A DNA stretch of 64,000 bases from Candidatus Accumulibacter iunctus (GTDB lineage Bacteria; Pseudomonadota; Gammaproteobacteria; Burkholderiales; Rhodocyclaceae), in NCBI GenBank assembly GCA_002345025.1, contig DDUX01000140.1:31268-95267 (forward strand), in the 5' to 3' direction. The notes below the pieces were generated by a model. It was not told the origin of the DNA, did no database searches, and saw only the letters and a list, made by a program, of their open reading frames with translations. Shown piece after piece: positions 44,508 through 52,172 of this stretch. Each line of letters begins with the position of its first letter. Position 1 is the first letter of the stretch. The translations under genes and the position numbers were made by a program.

Positions 44508-44613
44508 AGGTATCCGGACCCGACGATCGTGCCAGCGGCGACAGGTGCATAGTATCGCAGGCTTGCCGATCACCGGCCACTGCGGCAGCGGCCGACAACT
44601 GGCTGACCGCCGG

Positions 44614-45306
44614 TCAGGGAAGGTCGGCGGACGGCATGCGGGCGAGAATGATCGCTGTTTTTCTCGCCAGGCCCGGCGCGTTGCGATTGCGGTCGTAATA
44701 GCGCGGGCTGGGAACCATTCCCGCGAGTCGCGCCGCCTGCTCGCGCGACAGCTGTGCGGCGGAGACACCGTAGTAATGGCGGGCAGCCGCTTCGGCGCCG
44801 AACACGCCATTGCCCCATTCGATGACGTTGAGGTAGACCTCGAGGATTCGCTCCTTGCTCCACGCGACCTCGAGCATCAGCGTGATGACGGCCTCCTCGG
44901 CCTTGCGCCAGGACGTCCGGGCCGGGGTCAGAAAGAGATTCTTGGCCAGCTGCTGTGAAATGGTCGAGCCGCCGGCGACGACCCGCCCCGTTCTCTGGTT
45001 CTTCTCGATCGCGTACTGGATGCCGTCCCAGTCGAAACCCTCGTGATCGACGAACCTCGCATCTTCGGCAGCGACGATCGCCCGCTTCAGGTTCAGCGAT
45101 ATGCGGTCGTACGGCACCCACTGCTTCCTGAGTTGCGCCTCGGGTTGCTGTCGACGCAGTTCCTCGAGGCGAATCTCCATGAAGCGGCTAAGGTCCGGGT
45201 TGGCCCAGTTCCACCAGAGGACCCAGCCAAACAGCCAGAACTGATAGAGCAGCAGCAGCCCGATGCCGGCAAGAAGCAGGCGCTTCGCCCAGAGCAGCGG
45301 CTTCAT
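44614..45306 (-). CDS. mtgA: Monofunctional biosynthetic peptidoglycan glycosyltransferase
   Basis: A 230-residue inner-membrane GT51 enzyme that polymerises lipid II glycan strands. One N-terminal helix (about residues 8-30) anchors the catalytic domain, with the conserved AIVAAEDARFVDHEGFDW (catalytic Glu in the E-D pair), GGSTISQQLAKNLFL and EVYLNVIEWGNGVFG motifs. It overlaps the aroE stop codon by ATGA and is the last gene of the yqiA-rnb-tonB-aroE-mtgA run. Confidence 0.96.
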   Translation of the reverse strand: MKPLLWAKRLLLAGIGLLLLYQFWLFGWVLWWNWANPDLSRFMEIRLEELRRQQPEAQLRKQWVPYDRISLNLKRAIVAAEDARFVDHEGFDWDGIQYAIEKNQRTGRVVAGGSTISQQLAKNLFLTPARTSWRKAEEAVITLMLEVAWSKERILEVYLNVIEWGNGVFGAEAAARHYYGVSAAQLSREQAARLAGMVPSPRYYDRNRNAPGLARKTAIILARMPSADLP

Positions 45307-46139
45307 CGGCTGCCGCATTCGTTGCGGTCGGCGCGCAGCATCGCCATCACCGGCGCCGTCGCTGGCCGGATGCCACGCCAGAGATGAAAGGCCTCGGCAG
45401 CCTGCTCGACGAGCATGCCGAGCCCGTCAGCCAAGCGCGTCGCACCGTGACTGGCTGCAAGTAGCAGGAACGGGGTCTGTCCCTGCCCGTACATCATGTC
45501 GTAGGCCAGGCTGCCGGGGGCGAAGATGCCGTCCGGCAAGGCTAACGGCTCGCCGGCAAGGCTGGCGGAAGTGGCGTTGATCACCAGGTCGAAACTCTCG
45601 CCGGCGAGTTGCGGATAGGAACAGGCGCCGAGCTTGCCAGCACCCGTCATCCGCTCTGCCAGCTCATGCGCACTGGCCGGGGTCCGGTTGGCTATCACGA
45701 GTCGGCTCGGTGCCGCCTCGAGAAGCGGACCGAGCACCCCGCGCGCCGCGCCACCGGCGCCGAGCAGCAGGACACGCGTCCCGCTGATCGTGCAACCCAG
45801 ATTGTTCGTCAGGTCACGCAGGAGCCCGGCGCCGTCGGTATTGTCACCAAGCCAGCCGGTGCTGTCGAAGGACAGGGTATTGACCGCGCCAGCGAGCCGC
45901 GCCCGCGGTGTCAGTCGCGTCGCCAGCCGGCAAGCCTCCTGCTTGAACGGCACGGTGACATTGGCGCCGCAACCGCCCGCTGCGACAAAGACGCGCACAC
46001 AGTCGGCAAAGCCGTCTCGGGGCGCGAGGATTGCCTCGTACGCGAGATCCTGATTGCATGCGGCGGCGAAGGCGGCGTGAATCGCTGGTGACTTGCTGTG
46101 GTTGACCGGATTGCCGAAGACACCGTATCGCTCGCTCAT
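45303..46139 (-). CDS. aroE: Shikimate 5-dehydrogenase
   Basis: A 278-residue NADP-dependent enzyme reducing 3-dehydroshikimate in aromatic amino acid synthesis. The substrate-binding motif is GNPVNHSKSPAIHAAF at the N-terminus, NVTVPFKQEA contains the catalytic Lys, and DNTDGAG and LLLGAGGAARGVL (nucleotide-binding loop) follow. It overlaps both tonB (ATGA at 46136-46139) and mtgA, so translation is coupled. Confidence 0.97.
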   Translation of the reverse strand: MSERYGVFGNPVNHSKSPAIHAAFAAACNQDLAYEAILAPRDGFADCVRVFVAAGGCGANVTVPFKQEACRLATRLTPRARLAGAVNTLSFDSTGWLGDNTDGAGLLRDLTNNLGCTISGTRVLLLGAGGAARGVLGPLLEAAPSRLVIANRTPASAHELAERMTGAGKLGACSYPQLAGESFDLVINATSASLAGEPLALPDGIFAPGSLAYDMMYGQGQTPFLLLAASHGATRLADGLGMLVEQAAEAFHLWRGIRPATAPVMAMLRADRNECGSR

Positions 46140-47026
46140 CGCTTCGCGGCCCTTGTTTCCAGGCTGTCGCGCTGGGTGAAATTCCAAGTGCGAGTGATCA
46201 CCAGGCTATCGGTGTCGTGCCGGATGGCAGGAGGAAAGGCGGCGAAGGGCGATGCCATGACGACGATTCGCCGAGCGGCATCGTCGAGGACCTTGTGGCC
46301 CGACGAGCGATTGATCTCTACCGAGTCGACCGAGCCGTCGCTCCTGACCGTCACCGTCAGAACCAGGCTGCCGTACAGCTTGCCGCGTGCTTCGGCCGGG
46401 TAGTTGAGGGTGCCGACGCGTTCGACCTTCTGCCGCCACTCCTCGAAGTACTGCGCGAAACGGTACTCCATTGCACTGCTGCCGAGAAACTGCTTGCGCG
46501 GCCGCTTGCTGTACTCGTCGAGTTCCTTGGCAATCTCGCCTTCGAGGCGCGCCATCGCCAGGGCGCTTTGCGCCAGGTCACGGCCACTGACATTCGGCAC
46601 CGGATCCGGCTGCGCTTCCTGCGCCGCTGTCGGTGGCACCGGATTCCTGCTCCGCGTCTGCGCCGCCAGCCGCTGCTGATGCGCTTCGAGTGCCTGGATC
46701 CGCTTCTGCGAGTGTTCGAGGTCGTCACCGTCCTGCTGCCGCGGTGCCGCCGGCAGGGGTGTCTTCGCGCGGCGCTCGTACTCGGTGTTGCCGCCACTGT
46801 CAAGATTGGCCTGCGCCTGCACGGTCGCTTCCTCCGGTGCACGCGCGGAGCGGCGATTGACCAGAACGACATCGAGCGGCCGCTCCCTGACGGCACGCGA
46901 CGCGTCGGGGAACCTGAAATGGAGCGACAAAAGCAGACCATGCAGCAGCAGGGAAAAACCGACCGCCAACGCCAACCGGTGGTTGGCCGACCATCGCTCG
47001 AGCAGATGCAACGATCCCCGCCTCAC
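46136..47026 (-). CDS. tonB: TonB-family energy transducer protein
   Basis: A 296-residue inner-membrane protein. A single N-terminal helix (about residues 15-37, LALAVGFSLLLHGLLLSLHF) contains the conserved His. A long Gln/Arg/Pro-rich periplasmic spacer (about 45-190) leads to the TonB C-terminal domain (about 200-290), with YPAEARGKLYGSLVLTVTVR and SSGHKVLDDAARRIVV. The start is GTG at 47026, 1 bp after the RNase gene stop. No exbB/exbD is in the window. It energises outer-membrane receptors. Confidence 0.9.
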   Translation of the reverse strand: MRRGSLHLLERWSANHRLALAVGFSLLLHGLLLSLHFRFPDASRAVRERPLDVVLVNRRSARAPEEATVQAQANLDSGGNTEYERRAKTPLPAAPRQQDGDDLEHSQKRIQALEAHQQRLAAQTRSRNPVPPTAAQEAQPDPVPNVSGRDLAQSALAMARLEGEIAKELDEYSKRPRKQFLGSSAMEYRFAQYFEEWRQKVERVGTLNYPAEARGKLYGSLVLTVTVRSDGSVDSVEINRSSGHKVLDDAARRIVVMASPFAAFPPAIRHDTDSLVITRTWNFTQRDSLETRAAKR

Positions 47027-47027
47027 C

Positions 47028-48950
47028 TCAATCGACAGCCTCCGGTAGCGTGTCGACCACCGCCTCGTCAGCTGCTGTCACCGGCGACAGCGTCTCGAGG
47101 TAGCGACAGCCGAGGGTAAGGCTCAGGTAGTCCATGGATTCCACCTGCAGAAGAACTCGCTGCCCCGGCTTGAGTTCCGGCGCCGACGGTACGCGCTGCA
47201 CGAGGGGCAGGCCATCGAGCCGCGCGAGGCTGTCGCGACCAATGGTCGCCGCAATGCGCTCGATTCCCTGCTGCCGCAACCAGCGAAGACACCAGTACCG
47301 CTCCATGCCACGCTGAAACTCCGCGTAAGCCGCATACGTCAGCTCGAAATCACGCAGCGCAGCGAACAGGGCGTCCGAGCGGGCAGCAAAGGGCGGCGTG
47401 TCGGCTTTCAGACAGGCGATCAGCTGCCACTGGTTGAGCAGGTCCACATAGCGGCGCAGGGGCGACGACAACCAGGCGTACTGCTTCACGCCCAGTCCTT
47501 CGTGAGCCTGCGGTGCGGTACTCATGCGCACCTTGCCTGCGCCCTGCACACGATAGATCGCCGCCACCCCACGGCTCGCGAGCAGGGCGCCCCAGGTGCT
47601 GTTGGCGACGATCATCAGTTCGGCAACCAGCTTGTCGAGCGGACTGCCGCGACGGCGCACGGTGATGTCGACGCGACAGTTCTCCGCGTCGGCAAGATCA
47701 CCCTCGATGCGAAAGTTGAAGTCCCTGTTGTCGGGGGTCGCCGATGGTTTGCCGCGCCGACCCTCACAGGCGTTGGCGAGCTGCCAGAGCGTCAGCAACT
47801 CGTCGCGAAACGGAAAGTCTGCCAGTCTGCCGGCAAGGCTCTGCTCATTGAACAGCGGTTCGATGTCGTGATGACGCAGGTTCGCGACGACCGGCACGAT
47901 CTCGATCCGCGACTCGTCGCCGACGATCTCGAGTTCCGACGTCACCGTGAGGTAGAGCGAAACGGCCGGGACCTCACGCCCGCTGGCCAGGGTGTAGCGC
48001 TCGACGACCGCATCCGGCAGCATCGTGAACTTGCTGCCCGGCATGTAGACCGTCGACAGACGTGCGCGCGCGATCTCGTCAAGCGGCGAGCCAGGAATGA
48101 TGCCGAAGCCCGGCGCCGCAATGTGGATGCCGACGCGCCAGCCGACACCGGGCAGCGACTGCAGTGAAAACGCGTCATCGATCTCTGTCGTCGTCGCATC
48201 GTCGATCGAGAAAGCCTGCACATCGGCACGCGGCAGATCGAGTGGCAGCAGCGGCGCCGCGACGTCCGGAAAGGCTGTCCCGCGCGGAAACTGCTCGAGC
48301 AGGAAGCGCTGCAGATGATAGTCGTAGGGTGAGCGGATGGCGCCGCAGCGGTGCAGCAGATGCGCTGCGCTGAGGCCGGTTTCGCTGCACGCGGCCTCCA
48401 GCGCCTTGGTCTCGCCGCGGTTGCGATCCGGCTTGTAGAGCAACTGCCCGAGCAACGGCGGGAACTCGGGCGGCAGGGTGAACGATGTCAGCTGAGTCAC
48501 CATCCGCTCGATCGCCAGGGCCTGCTGCCGCTTCTTCTCGAGACCGGCAAGCGCGGCCTGGAGGATCTCGGGTGGTGCCTTGCGAAAACGCCCGCGGCCC
48601 TTGCGGTGAAAGTAGATCGGTGCTGCGTGCAGCGCCAGCAGAAGCGCTGCGGCCTCGGCCGCGGTGGCGTCGTGACCGAAGTACTCGTCGGCAAAATCGG
48701 CAAAATGAAACTCCGCGTCACCGACGCACTCCCAGAGAAAGTCGGCTTCGATGCCGGGCAGCAGAAGATCGGCCTGCTCGAGCAGCGCCACCGGCGCTGG
48801 ATCAGCATAACGCAGCAGGACGCTGGCAGCCTTGATCTTGCTGCGCTTGCCGGATGCCGTCTCGACCTGCAACGAACTGTCGTTATCGACCAGTATGGTC
48901 GCCGCCCGAAAAGCCCCGTCTTCTTCGAATAGCACATGCATCGGGGTCAT
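47028..48950 (-). CDS. RNB-domain exoribonuclease (RNase II/R family)
   Basis: A 640-residue 3'-5' exoribonuclease. The N-terminal region (1-230) lacks an obvious cold-shock-domain motif and has a helical insertion. The catalytic RNB core begins around AFSIDDATTTEIDDAFS with the metal-binding Asp residues, followed by PGSKFTMLPD and AWLSSPLRRYVDLLNQWQL. A C-terminal S1-like part is present (PGQRVLLQVESMDYLSLTL). The ATG at 48950 overlaps the preceding stop as TAATG; the second Met three codons later is possible. RNase II-like rather than RNase R by length. Confidence 0.9.
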   Translation of the reverse strand: MTPMHVLFEEDGAFRAATILVDNDSSLQVETASGKRSKIKAASVLLRYADPAPVALLEQADLLLPGIEADFLWECVGDAEFHFADFADEYFGHDATAAEAAALLLALHAAPIYFHRKGRGRFRKAPPEILQAALAGLEKKRQQALAIERMVTQLTSFTLPPEFPPLLGQLLYKPDRNRGETKALEAACSETGLSAAHLLHRCGAIRSPYDYHLQRFLLEQFPRGTAFPDVAAPLLPLDLPRADVQAFSIDDATTTEIDDAFSLQSLPGVGWRVGIHIAAPGFGIIPGSPLDEIARARLSTVYMPGSKFTMLPDAVVERYTLASGREVPAVSLYLTVTSELEIVGDESRIEIVPVVANLRHHDIEPLFNEQSLAGRLADFPFRDELLTLWQLANACEGRRGKPSATPDNRDFNFRIEGDLADAENCRVDITVRRRGSPLDKLVAELMIVANSTWGALLASRGVAAIYRVQGAGKVRMSTAPQAHEGLGVKQYAWLSSPLRRYVDLLNQWQLIACLKADTPPFAARSDALFAALRDFELTYAAYAEFQRGMERYWCLRWLRQQGIERIAATIGRDSLARLDGLPLVQRVPSAPELKPGQRVLLQVESMDYLSLTLGCRYLETLSPVTAADEAVVDTLPEAVD

Positions 48951-49525
48951 TATAGGCCACAGAATTCAAGGATTTGCGGCAGCAGGCGGGGAAAACTGAG
49001 GAAGCTGTGATCGCCGCCCTCGACGACGACCTGCCGGCTGCCGGCATAGCGCGACACCGCCTGGCGATAGTCGAGGACCTCGTCACCGGTTTCGACCAGT
49101 AGCAGGTAGCGCGCCGCCGTGACCTGCCGCGTTTCGAGCCGACGCAGTTCGGCGACGTGCTCGTTGCCAAACTCGAAGCTCTCGCCCGTATGGAAATTGG
49201 TGTGCCTGCCGACCAGCCCACCGAGAAGCGCCGGCGCCATCACCGCCGGATTGATGAGGACGGCCCGCAGATCGTGCTTCTCGGCCAACCAGCTCGCATA
49301 GTAGCCGCCCAGAGAGCTGCCAACCAGCGTCGTCTCGCCGTCGCCGCCGATCAGCAAGCTCTCGGCGCTGGCGATAGCTGCCAGCGGGGCAGGCGGCAGC
49401 ACAGGGCACGCGAAACGATCGCCAAGGCCGCGAGCCGTCAGGCACTCGCCGAGCAGGCGCGCCTTCCACGAGGCCGGCGACGAGCAGAAGCCGTGCAGGT
49501 AGAGGATGCGCGCTGCCGCCGCCAT
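48950..49525 (-). CDS. yqiA: YqiA-like alpha/beta-hydrolase esterase
   Basis: A 191-residue esterase of the YqiA/UPF0227 type. ILYLHGFCSSPASWKA is the N-terminal oxyanion region, VGSSLGGYYASWLAEKH the nucleophile Ser elbow, LLLVETGDEVLDYR the Asp, and VVVEGGDHSF the catalytic His. Its stop overlaps the next start codon (TAATG), and it begins 1 bp after uppP, so uppP-yqiA-rnb-tonB-aroE-mtgA read as one transcription unit. Physiological substrate unknown. Confidence 0.88.
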   Translation of the reverse strand: MAAAARILYLHGFCSSPASWKARLLGECLTARGLGDRFACPVLPPAPLAAIASAESLLIGGDGETTLVGSSLGGYYASWLAEKHDLRAVLINPAVMAPALLGGLVGRHTNFHTGESFEFGNEHVAELRRLETRQVTAARYLLLVETGDEVLDYRQAVSRYAGSRQVVVEGGDHSFLSFPRLLPQILEFCGL

Positions 49526-49526
49526 C

Positions 49527-50351
49527 TCAGCCTCCGGCCCACGAGATCAGGTCGTAGTGCCAAGTCAGCAGGACGACGATGCCGAAAGCGATCCGGTACC
49601 AGGCGAAGATCGAAAAGTCGTGCGTGCTGATGTAGCGCAACAGACCGCGCACCGCCCAGAACGCCGAGATGAACGAGGTGAGGAAACCAACCACCCACAT
49701 CCCCAAGTCGTCGAAGGACAACAGCGCACGTTCCTTGTAGAGCTGGTAGATGCTGGCGCCGATCAGGGTCGGCATGGCCAGAAAGAAGGAAAACTCGGTC
49801 GCCGCCCGCCGGGACAGGCCAAAGAAGAGACCGCCGATGATCGTTGCCCCCGAGCGTGAAGTGCCGGGAATCAGCGCCAGCGCCTGCGCGAGACCGAGCT
49901 TGAGGGCATCACCAAGGGACAGGTCGTCGATCGACTCGATGCGAACGCGGTGCTGCCGGCGCTCGGCCCAGAGGATCACCAGACCGCCGACGATGAAGGC
50001 CGTAGCCACCACCGGCGCGTTGAAGAGGTGGGTCTTGATCGTCTTGCCAAACAGCAGGCCGATGACCGCCAGCGGCAGGAAGGCGACCAAGATGTTGAGC
50101 GCGAAGCGCTGCGCGGCGGGCTCGCTCGGCAATCCGCGGACGACGCTGCCGATCTTTGCCCGATACTCCCAGCAGACCGCCAGCATCGCTCCCGACTGGA
50201 TGACGATCTCGAACAACTTGCCGCGCTCGTCGTTGAAGTCAAGCAGAGCTCCGGCGAGAATCAGGTGGCCGGTGGAGGATACCGGCAGGAACTCGGTGAC
50301 CCCTTCAACGATACCCAGAATCAGGGCTTTCAGCAGAAGCAGAAGATCCAC
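49527..50351 (-). CDS. uppP: Undecaprenyl-diphosphatase (BacA/UppP)
   Basis: A 274-residue inner-membrane enzyme recycling undecaprenyl pyrophosphate for cell wall synthesis and conferring bacitracin resistance. The first signature ALILGIVEGVTEFLPVSSTGH and the second LIPGTSRSGATIIGGL, with the catalytic Glu/Ser/Arg, are present among about eight helices. I use the GTG at 50351 (VDLLLLLKALILG); a GTG 11 codons earlier (50384) overlaps the upstream gene's stop region and adds a charged, unmatched stretch. Confidence 0.95.
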   Translation of the reverse strand: MDLLLLLKALILGIVEGVTEFLPVSSTGHLILAGALLDFNDERGKLFEIVIQSGAMLAVCWEYRAKIGSVVRGLPSEPAAQRFALNILVAFLPLAVIGLLFGKTIKTHLFNAPVVATAFIVGGLVILWAERRQHRVRIESIDDLSLGDALKLGLAQALALIPGTSRSGATIIGGLFFGLSRRAATEFSFFLAMPTLIGASIYQLYKERALLSFDDLGMWVVGFLTSFISAFWAVRGLLRYISTHDFSIFAWYRIAFGIVVLLTWHYDLISWAGG

Positions 50352-50384
50352 ACCAAACTTTCGGAAAAATCGGCATTCTAGCAC

Positions 50385-50651
50385 TCAGGGCCGGGTTACC
50401 CGTTCGAGCGCCGTCAACCAGGCGATCGCCTGCTGTCGATCGTTACCGCACATTTCTTCCGACGGTTGCAGCCCGTTGCAGAAGGAGGGCCGCTCCGGAG
50501 TACTCCACAGGCGACAGCGGTAGTCGGGAGCGAGGTTGGCGCAGCGCGCACCGGCCACCTTGCCTCGCGGGTGGCCGGGCATCGGCGTGTTGATCGACGG
50601 CGCGATGCAACAGGCGCCACAGCCGGGGCGACAATCACGCGCGCGCTGCAT
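50385..50651 (-). CDS. Small YkgJ-type cysteine-rich protein
   Basis: An 88-residue protein with the full YkgJ pattern: CRPGCGACCIAPSI at the N-terminus, PMPGHPRGKVAGARCANL, a central CRLW, and a C-terminal PSFCNGLQPSEEMCGNDR. The conserved Cys residues suggest zinc or iron-sulfur binding. ATG at 50651 was chosen just ahead of the first Cys pair; it overlaps the broken regulator gene by 17 bp. Function unknown; this is the second YkgJ member in the window. Confidence 0.8.
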   Translation of the reverse strand: MQRARDCRPGCGACCIAPSINTPMPGHPRGKVAGARCANLAPDYRCRLWSTPERPSFCNGLQPSEEMCGNDRQQAIAWLTALERVTRP

Positions 50652-51512
50652 CGCTGCCTGCCGCCGCGTCGCCGCTGACCGACGACCCCGCGCCCGCGGC
50701 CGCCTCGAGACCACCATGCCCAAGCCTGCGCGACAGGGCTGCCGCAGCTTCGCGCGTCAGCTGCGCCGTCGGGCTGTCCCAGTCCATGTCGAAGCTGCCG
50801 ATGGTGCCGAGCAGGGTCATCGCCGCCACCATGCGGCCGGCGTGATTGAATACCGGCGCACTGAAGCCATTGACCCCGGGCGTGACGCTACCTGCGGCGC
50901 GGGCGATACCGTGCCGCCGGACCTCGTCGAGTTGCACCGCCAGCGCTGCACGCAATGCTGCCGGCGGCGCGTTCCTCACCGCTGCTGCCACCTCGATCTC
51001 TGCATCGAGCATCCTGCGCAGATAGGGCGAGCGGTAGAAGGCCGCAAAGGCGAGACCGGTAGCCGAAGAGAGCAGTGGCAGCACGACACCGGTGCGCAGA
51101 GTCACGGTCACCGGTCCACCAGCCTCCAGCCAGCGAACACAGGTGGCGCCGCAATTGCCCCACATGGCGAGCGCAACGGTCTCGCCGGTGCGCTCGCAGA
51201 GATCATCGAGCACCGGCCCGGCCAGGCGCACGGGGTCCAGCCTCGCCAGACTGGCCAGCCCCAGTTCGAGCGCGAAGCCGCCAAGGTCGTAGCGGCCGGT
51301 ATTGGCGTCCTGCTCGACGAGTCCCATGCGCATGAAGCTGACCAGGTAGCGACGCGCCTTGGCTGCCGGCGCATGCCGGCGCTGCGCGACAGGTCGCGCA
51401 ACAGCATCGATCGACCACTGCTCGCCAGCGCCTGCAGCAGCCGGGTACCAATCTCGACCGACTGGATACCCTGGCGCTGCCTGACGGGATCGCTGACCTC
51501 GACTTCCGGCAC
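50635..51512 (-). pseudogene. IclR-type transcriptional regulator, frameshifted
   Basis: The N-terminal winged-helix part (from GTG at 51512: VRQRQGIQSVEIGTRLLQ, LLRDLSRSAGM) and the C-terminal ligand-binding part (LVSFMRMGLVEQDANTGRYD onward, to VNGFSAPVFNHAGRMVAAMT) are in different frames. Around 51369-51374, between the codons for SAGM and the PAAKARRYLV expected by family pattern, there are two extra bases (GC). Translating across them with two bases removed restores the usual continuous IclR sequence. The ligand domain alone could be expressed from ATG 51333. A sequencing error is the alternative. It lies 16 bp from tpx on the same strand. Confidence 0.8.
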
Positions 51513-51528
51513 GTCCCTGTCGACCGTG

Positions 51529-52032
51529 TCAGGCCAGCGCCTGCAGGGCCGCCGCGTAGTCGGGCTCGTCCTTGATCTCGGCAACGAGCTGGCTGTGGAG
51601 CACGCGATCGTCGGCGTCGAGAACGACAACGGCGCGCGCAGCAAGGCCAGCCAATGGCCCCTCGCCAAGGGCGACGCCGTAATCGGTGAGAAACTCCCGG
51701 CCACGCATGGTGGACAGCGTCACCACCTTGTCGAGGCCCTCGGCACCGCAGAAGCGGCTCTGGGCAAACGGCAGATCGGCAGAAATGCAAAGCACGACCA
51801 CTCCCGACAGCGCACTCGCCTGCTGGTTGAACTTGCGTACCGACGTCGCGCAGGTGGGCGTGTCGATACTCGGAAAGATGTTGAGAATTTTGCGCTGGCC
51901 AGCAAAGCTCTCCAGCGCAACGTCGGCAAGGTTCTTGCCAACCAGCGAAAAAGCCGGCGCCACCTGGCCCGGCTGCGGAAAACTGCCCTTGAGCTGAAAC
52001 GGCTTGCCACCGAGAGTCACTGTGCTTGTCAT
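51529..52032 (-). CDS. tpx: Thiol peroxidase, Tpx
   Basis: A 167-residue lipid-hydroperoxide-reducing peroxiredoxin. The peroxidatic Cys is residue 61 in SIDTPTCATSVRKF and the resolving Cys is residue 95 in SRFCGAEG; both positions equal those of E. coli Tpx. Catalytic Thr/Arg residues are conserved. Start at 52032 (MTSTVTLGGKP) follows AGGA; the longer frame in the same phase has no similarity. Periplasmic or cytoplasmic, reduced by thioredoxin. Confidence 0.97.
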   Translation of the reverse strand: MTSTVTLGGKPFQLKGSFPQPGQVAPAFSLVGKNLADVALESFAGQRKILNIFPSIDTPTCATSVRKFNQQASALSGVVVLCISADLPFAQSRFCGAEGLDKVVTLSTMRGREFLTDYGVALGEGPLAGLAARAVVVLDADDRVLHSQLVAEIKDEPDYAAALQALA

Positions 52033-52172
52033 GTCGGATCCTGATCGGGATTGAAGGTTGAAGGGACAGGAGGGGGCTGGCCGCAGCCCCCTGCGCGTCT
52101 TGGTCATTATGGCATGCGCGAAGTTCAGCGACCATGGCGAAAAAGAGATGCCGTGGCCGCGCGACACGCGAA

